Positions 5,083 through 8,890 of a stretch of DNA of 8,890 nt are shown here, in pieces. A program made the translations under genes and the position numbers. The stretch is from an uncultured Clostridium sp. GTDB lineage: Bacteria > Bacillota > Clostridia > Clostridiales > Clostridiaceae. The stretch covers positions 1-8,890 of the forward strand of contig CAKVNP010000068.1 in the NCBI GenBank assembly GCA_934777095.1, given 5' to 3'. Below the pieces are notes generated by a model. It was not told the DNA's origin and searched no databases. It was given only the letters and a program-made list of their open reading frames with translations. Within the stretch, counting starts at the first letter, position 1. The number at the start of each line of letters is the position of its first letter.

Positions 5083-5311
5083 CTATAAATAAAGAAGGTA
5101 GTAATATTACTGGTATAGGCAATGAAGTAATAGATGATGATAATCAAGGGGATGATGGAGAAAAACCAGGGGAAGAAACAAAGCTGATGCAATAAGAGGT
5201 ATCCTAAGTGGAAAAATAACAACAAAAAAGCCATCAACTATGCTACAATTACATTCTAATGTAACTTTAATAATAGATCAGGAAATTAAAGAAGAGTTAG
5301 ATAAAATATAA
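5043..5311 (+). pseudogene. frameshifted C-terminal gene remnant upstream of nagA
   Basis: One frame is open from 5043 to the TAA at 5193-5195 and encodes FYDGQTVEHTINKEGSNITG, then an acidic DDDNQGDDGEKPGEET linker. The coding sense then continues in another frame from about 5180 (KADAIRGILSGKITTKKPS, then LIIDQEIKEELDKI) to the TAA at 5309-5311. Loss of one A in the A-run near 5178-5182 explains the switch and would restore one 88-residue reading frame. No start codon with a ribosome site is seen, and the 5' end is missing. The motif X XXY YYZ for programmed slippage is not met, so decay is more likely than recoding. The product is not recognised; the linker hints at a surface or multi-domain protein. 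Its stop is 24 bases before nagA, so it may once have been co-transcribed with it. Confidence 0.55.
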
Positions 5312-5335
5312 ATTGTCAGCTAAGGGGTGCCATAA

Positions 5336-6472
5336 ATGATAATAACTAATTGTAAAATTATTTATTTAGATAAAATAGAAGAAGGTTCAGTATTAATAGA
5401 AGAGGGAAAAATAAAAAAGATAAATCCTGAAAGCTATGGTGATAGTGAGGTATTTGATGCTGAAGGGCTGTTTCTTGCCCCAGGTTTTATAGATGTTCAT
5501 ATCCACGGTGCTGGAGGGTGTGATACCATGAATGGTACTACAGAAGCTCTTAATGTTATTTCAAAGTCAATTATGGAACATGGCACAACATCATTTCTGC
5601 CAACTACCATGACAGTTGCTGTTGAAGAAATAAATAAGGCAATGAAAGCTATAAAACAGCTGAAAGAAGAAGGGACAGCTGGCGCTAATATTTTAGGTTG
5701 CCATTTAGAAGGACCATTTATTAGTCCAAAAGCTATTGGTGCTCAAAATCCTAAATATTTATTAGAGCCAACAATAGAAAATTATGAAAAGATGATTGAA
5801 GGCTGTGAAGATGCAGTGGTTTCAATTACCTTAGCACCAGAAATTCCAGGAGCTAAGGAACTGATAAATTATCTTTCTAAAAAGGGAGTAGTATGTTCAG
5901 CAGGTCATACTAAAGCAACCTATAATGAGATAATTGAAACTATTAAATATGGGCTTTCACATTCAACGCATTTATACAATGCAATGACTGGTTTTAATCA
6001 TAGGGAGCCAGGAACTGTTGGTGCTATATTTGATAGCGAGATAACTACAGAGACAATAGCAGATGGAATACACATTGCATATCCAGCTTTAAAGCTTGCT
6101 TATAAAGTTAAAACTACTGATAAGGTTATGCTGGTAAGTGATTCTATGATGGCGTGCTGTATGAAGGATGGAAGGTATTCATTAGGGGGACAGCAGGTAG
6201 ATGTGGTAAATGGAGCTGCCAGACTTAAAAATGGGTCGTTGGCAGGATCTGTACTTACCATAGATAGAGCTATTGAAAATATATATAAGAATTGTGACAT
6301 TCCTTTATATGAAGCAGTAAAAATGGCTACATATAATCCAGCAAAACATTGTAAAGTAGAGATGTTTAAAGGATTGATAAAAGAAGGTTATGATGCAGAT
6401 TTAGTATTGTTTAACGAAAATATCCAGATTAAAAAAGTATTTATTAACGGAAGAGAAAAATATAGCAATTAA
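5336..6472 (+). CDS. nagA: N-acetylglucosamine-6-phosphate deacetylase
   Basis: This cytoplasmic amidohydrolase removes the acetyl group from GlcNAc-6-phosphate, giving glucosamine-6-phosphate and acetate, in amino-sugar and cell-wall recycling. All family landmarks are present: HIH (H55, H57) after APGFIDV, HLEGPF with metal-ligand E125, SAGHT with H191, STHLYNAMTGF with H212, and the catalytic Asp269 in LVSDSMM, followed by the GGQ and GSLAGSVLT segments and the C-terminal TYNPAK. At 378 residues the length is normal. AAGGGG at 5322-5327 lies eight bases before the ATG. No nagB or sugar PTS gene is next to it within the window, and no promoter was found in the preceding gap, which holds gene remnants. 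No clear terminator follows it. Confidence 0.96.
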   Translation: MIITNCKIIYLDKIEEGSVLIEEGKIKKINPESYGDSEVFDAEGLFLAPGFIDVHIHGAGGCDTMNGTTEALNVISKSIMEHGTTSFLPTTMTVAVEEINKAMKAIKQLKEEGTAGANILGCHLEGPFISPKAIGAQNPKYLLEPTIENYEKMIEGCEDAVVSITLAPEIPGAKELINYLSKKGVVCSAGHTKATYNEIIETIKYGLSHSTHLYNAMTGFNHREPGTVGAIFDSEITTETIADGIHIAYPALKLAYKVKTTDKVMLVSDSMMACCMKDGRYSLGGQQVDVVNGAARLKNGSLAGSVLTIDRAIENIYKNCDIPLYEAVKMATYNPAKHCKVEMFKGLIKEGYDADLVLFNENIQIKKVFINGREKYSN

Positions 6473-6527
6473 TAATAGTGTTATATGTAAAAAAACAAAA
6501 GGGGAAATATATTACCTAATTTATTTA

Positions 6528-6556
6528 TTTCAAAAGTATGTAAAAAAAGTTAAAAT
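6528..6556 (+). promoter_or_regulatory. weak candidate promoter before the metallophosphoesterase gene
   Basis: TTTCAA (6528-6533), 17 bases, then TAAAAT (6551-6556). The -10 box matches five of six consensus positions but the -35 only three of six. It would start transcripts near 6563, suitably upstream of the ribosome site at 6594-6600. The rest of the 134-base gap after nagA shows neither a hairpin nor another signal, so read-through from nagA is possible. Confidence 0.25.
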
Positions 6557-6606
6557 ATATATGTTGCAGAAGTGAATTTAATTATTTATAAATAGGGGGA
6601 ATATAT

Positions 6607-7983
6607 ATGAGATTTAAAATATTACATACTAACGATATACATAGCAATTTTGAGAATTTTGCTAAGATAACTACTAAAATAAAAGAGTTAAAAGATGAAA
6701 ACACTTTGATATTAGATGCCGGGGATTTCCATGATTTTAAAGATATAATGCTTCAAGGAACAGCGGGAGCAGCAGGTGGAAAGCTTTTAGAGGAAGCAGG
6801 CTACGATGCGATAGCCATTGGTAACAATGAGGGATTTGAAGGTATTAACAGGATAGAAATTATGACTAAGAATGAAAATATACCTTTTTTATCATGCAAT
6901 ATAGTTAAATTAGATGGTCATAAGATAGAAGGTGTTAAAAAAAGCATAATAATAGAAAAAGGCGGCGTAAGATTTTTAATAATAGGAACTTCTCCTAACT
7001 ATGATGTATTTTTTAATCTTATGGGCATGGATACATTAAATTATAAAGAAGCAATACAAAAAGAAATAGAAGATAATGCAGGAAAATATGATATCTGCAT
7101 TTTACTTTCTCATTTGGGACTTAGAGAAGATAAGGACATTGCAGAAACTATGGAGGGTATTGATATTATAATAGACGGACATAGTCATATACTAATGGAA
7201 GAACCTTTGGTTATAAATAATACTATTCTCCATATGTCAGGATGTTATGGGGAAAATTTAGGTATATTTGAATTTGAATATGAGAAGGGAATTAGAGATT
7301 TTTCAGGAATTAATATAAAAATAGAAAATACTGAAATGGATAAAAATATTCTAAATCTGCTGAAGATTAATAGAAATATTGCGGAAGAAAATCTAGGGAC
7401 ACCACTTTACTCAATAAACCAGCATATATGGCATGATGTAGTGGAAGAAAATCCAATAACTAATTTATTGGCTGATGCATTAAGAGATAAATTAAAATGT
7501 GATATTGGATTAATTAACAGCGGAGTTATTAATGGAGGCATAAGAAAAGGGGAAGTATCATTTAAGAAACTTATTGAGATATGCCCATCTCCTTTAAATC
7601 CTACATACATGGAGATAAAGGGAAAATATATTAAAGAAGCACTACAGCAGTCATTAGATCATGAAGTATGCTATAAAGACGGTAAGGGACCAGGCTGTAG
7701 AGGTAAATATCTAGGAAGGCTTCATATTTCAGGTGCAGTTATTAAATATAAGGATAAGAAGATTAAGAGTATACTTTTAGCAGGGAAAGAATTAGAAGAG
7801 GACAAGTATTATACTGTAGCAGCTGGTGATAATTTACAAAGGGGTACAGGATATACTTCCTTACAAAATAATAAAAATGAAAGATATAATCCAGAATATC
7901 TTAGGATATTACTTAAAGAGTATTTAGCTAAAGATGATTTTTTTAGCAGATCATTTGAGGATAGGTGGATTGAGGAGAGATAG
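6607..7983 (+). CDS. YunD-like 5'-nucleotidase-family metallophosphoesterase
   Basis: This 458-residue protein has an N-terminal calcineurin-like metallophosphoesterase domain (about 1-220) and a C-terminal 5'-nucleotidase domain (about 255-430). Metal ligands visible are D10 and H12 in HTNDIH, D40 in DAGDF, N73 in IGNNEG, H169 in LLSHLG, and H192 and H194 in DGHSHI. The C-terminal domain shows NPITNLLADAL, LINSGVINGGIRKG and LQRGTGYTSL. The usual GNHE catalytic histidine is Asn74 here; the GNNEG form is what I recall for B. subtilis YunD, so this is a subfamily feature rather than damage. No signal peptide is present, unlike secreted UshA-type enzymes, so it should act in the cytoplasm on nucleotides or nucleotide sugars; the substrate is unknown. 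AGGGGGA lies at 6594-6600. The MATE gene starts five bases after its stop, so the two are probably one operon. Confidence 0.9.
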   Translation: MRFKILHTNDIHSNFENFAKITTKIKELKDENTLILDAGDFHDFKDIMLQGTAGAAGGKLLEEAGYDAIAIGNNEGFEGINRIEIMTKNENIPFLSCNIVKLDGHKIEGVKKSIIIEKGGVRFLIIGTSPNYDVFFNLMGMDTLNYKEAIQKEIEDNAGKYDICILLSHLGLREDKDIAETMEGIDIIIDGHSHILMEEPLVINNTILHMSGCYGENLGIFEFEYEKGIRDFSGINIKIENTEMDKNILNLLKINRNIAEENLGTPLYSINQHIWHDVVEENPITNLLADALRDKLKCDIGLINSGVINGGIRKGEVSFKKLIEICPSPLNPTYMEIKGKYIKEALQQSLDHEVCYKDGKGPGCRGKYLGRLHISGAVIKYKDKKIKSILLAGKELEEDKYYTVAAGDNLQRGTGYTSLQNNKNERYNPEYLRILLKEYLAKDDFFSRSFEDRWIEER

Positions 7984-7988
7984 TAATT

Positions 7989-8890
7989 ATGGGAATGTCA
8001 AGGGGAAGAGACCTAACTGAGGGAAATGTCTTTAAGCTTATTTTAGAATTTTCTATTCCGCTGTTATTAGGAATGCTTTTTCAGCAGTTCTATAGTATGG
8101 TGGATACAATTATTGTTGGCAGATATTTAGGTGTTAAAGCGTTAGCTGCTGTAGGTTCAACAGGGTCAATAAATTTTATGATAATAGGCTTTTGCATGGG
8201 TGTCTGCAATGGCTTTGCCATACCAATAGCTCAGAAATTTGGTGCTAAAAAATATAAGAAGTTAAGAAAATATGTATTTAATAGTGCATTCTTATCAGCT
8301 ATTTTTGCCATAGTGATGACAGTTATTGTATGTGTTTTATGTAATAATATTCTACTATGGATGAATACACCTTCAGATATCATTAAAGGTGCATATGAGT
8401 ATATCTTTGTAATATTTTTAGGAATACCTGTAATTTATTTATATAATATTTTATCAGGAATAATACGTTCACTTGGTGATAGTAAAACACCATTGTATTT
8501 TTTACTTATTTCTTCAGGATTAAATATTCTTCTTGATTTGTTATTTATCATAGAGCTTCACCTAGGGGTGGCAGGCGCAGCCTGGGCTACAGTAATTTCA
8601 CAAGCTATAGCAGGTATATGCTGCCTTATATATATGAGAAAAAGGTATGAAGTACTTAAATTTGAAAAAGATGAACTTAAGATCAGTGGCAGATGCATTA
8701 AGAAATTATGCTATATGGGAATTCCTATGGGACTTCAATATTCAATAACAGCAATAGGAAGTGTTGTGCTGCAGACTGCCGTAAATGGATTAGGATCTGT
8801 AATAGTTGCTGCTGTTACTGCAGCACAAAAGATTTCTGGACTTTTATGCTGCCCATTTGATGCACTAGGATCTACCATGGCAACATATAC
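7989..8890 (+). CDS. MATE-family efflux transporter, 5' part
   Basis: The first 300 codons of a multidrug and toxin extrusion (MATE) transporter are present; the window edge cuts the gene, and the family is usually about 450 residues. The first MatE repeat shows PLLLGMLFQQFYSMVDTIIVGRYLG (residues about 25-50, read in two parts) followed by AAVGSTGSINFMI, then further hydrophobic helices, including an IIRSLGDSKTPLYF loop and a GVAGAAWATVISQ helix. The second repeat begins near KKLCYMGIPMGLQYS. Such proteins sit in the cytoplasmic membrane and export organic cations or other compounds using a Na+ or H+ gradient; the substrate is unknown. The ATG at 7989 is preceded by GAGGAGAG (7972-7979) inside the upstream gene; an ATG at 7995 is also possible. 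The five-base gap suggests coupling with the metallophosphoesterase gene. Confidence 0.93.
   Translation, partial: MGMSRGRDLTEGNVFKLILEFSIPLLLGMLFQQFYSMVDTIIVGRYLGVKALAAVGSTGSINFMIIGFCMGVCNGFAIPIAQKFGAKKYKKLRKYVFNSAFLSAIFAIVMTVIVCVLCNNILLWMNTPSDIIKGAYEYIFVIFLGIPVIYLYNILSGIIRSLGDSKTPLYFLLISSGLNILLDLLFIIELHLGVAGAAWATVISQAIAGICCLIYMRKRYEVLKFEKDELKISGRCIKKLCYMGIPMGLQYSITAIGSVVLQTAVNGLGSVIVAAVTAAQKISGLLCCPFDALGSTMATY

Noticed and set aside
5172..5186. Programmed -1 frameshift in the plus-strand remnant
   Set aside because: The in-frame heptamer A-ACA-AAG does not fit the X-XXY-YYZ slippery pattern, and the gene has no start.
6564..6592. TTGCAG-N17-TATAAA before the metallophosphoesterase gene
   Set aside because: Transcription would start near 6599, at the end of the ribosome site, so the transcript would lack it.
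6498..6610. Two similar AGGGG-AATATAT stretches (about 6500 and 6594) as a duplicated leader
   Set aside because: The shared part is short and AT-rich; no ATG follows the first copy, so chance is sufficient.

Overview
The window is very AT-rich DNA with strong GGAGG-type ribosome binding sites, ATG starts, short intergenic gaps and T-tailed hairpin terminators. Together with a flavodoxin that matches the short clostridial type (I recognise the Clostridium beijerinckii pattern), this points to an anaerobic Firmicute, most likely Clostridium sensu stricto. The species is not determined.

Left third (1-3531): a redox/iron-centre neighbourhood. A DUF1858 protein, a DUF438-hemerythrin-like-PAS protein and a small cupin run in one direction and end at a strong terminator (1851-1890). 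A Crp/Fnr-family regulator with an N-terminal cysteine cluster follows, then a flavodoxin. Between these two lies a clear Crp/Fnr-type operator at 2614-2637. Its centre is 41.5 bp upstream of the transcription start predicted from a TATATT -10 box, the usual activator position. A thioredoxin-fold CPYC protein faces the flavodoxin, and both genes end inside one shared 20-bp hairpin.

Middle (3532-5335): a perfect sigma-A-type promoter drives an unrecognised two-helix membrane protein with a roughly 187-residue Asn/Ser/Glu-rich tail. A near-copy of the flavodoxin/thioredoxin hairpin follows. The 451 bases between this gene and nagA (4885-5335) hold no intact gene. They hold the hairpin, a 34-codon C-terminal-looking fragment on the minus strand, and a frameshifted C-terminal-looking fragment on the plus strand. 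Both fragments lack their 5' ends and meet back to back, which looks like the scar of one deletion across two divergent genes.

Right third (5336-8890): nagA (GlcNAc-6-phosphate deacetylase), a cytoplasmic YunD-like 5'-nucleotidase-family metallophosphoesterase, and the first 300 codons of a MATE-family transporter cut by the window edge. The last two are probably one transcription unit.

No tRNA, rRNA, CRISPR array, complete insertion sequence or recognisable riboswitch was seen. The best candidate for something new is the redox cluster with its operator, followed by the unknown membrane protein and the scar beside it.
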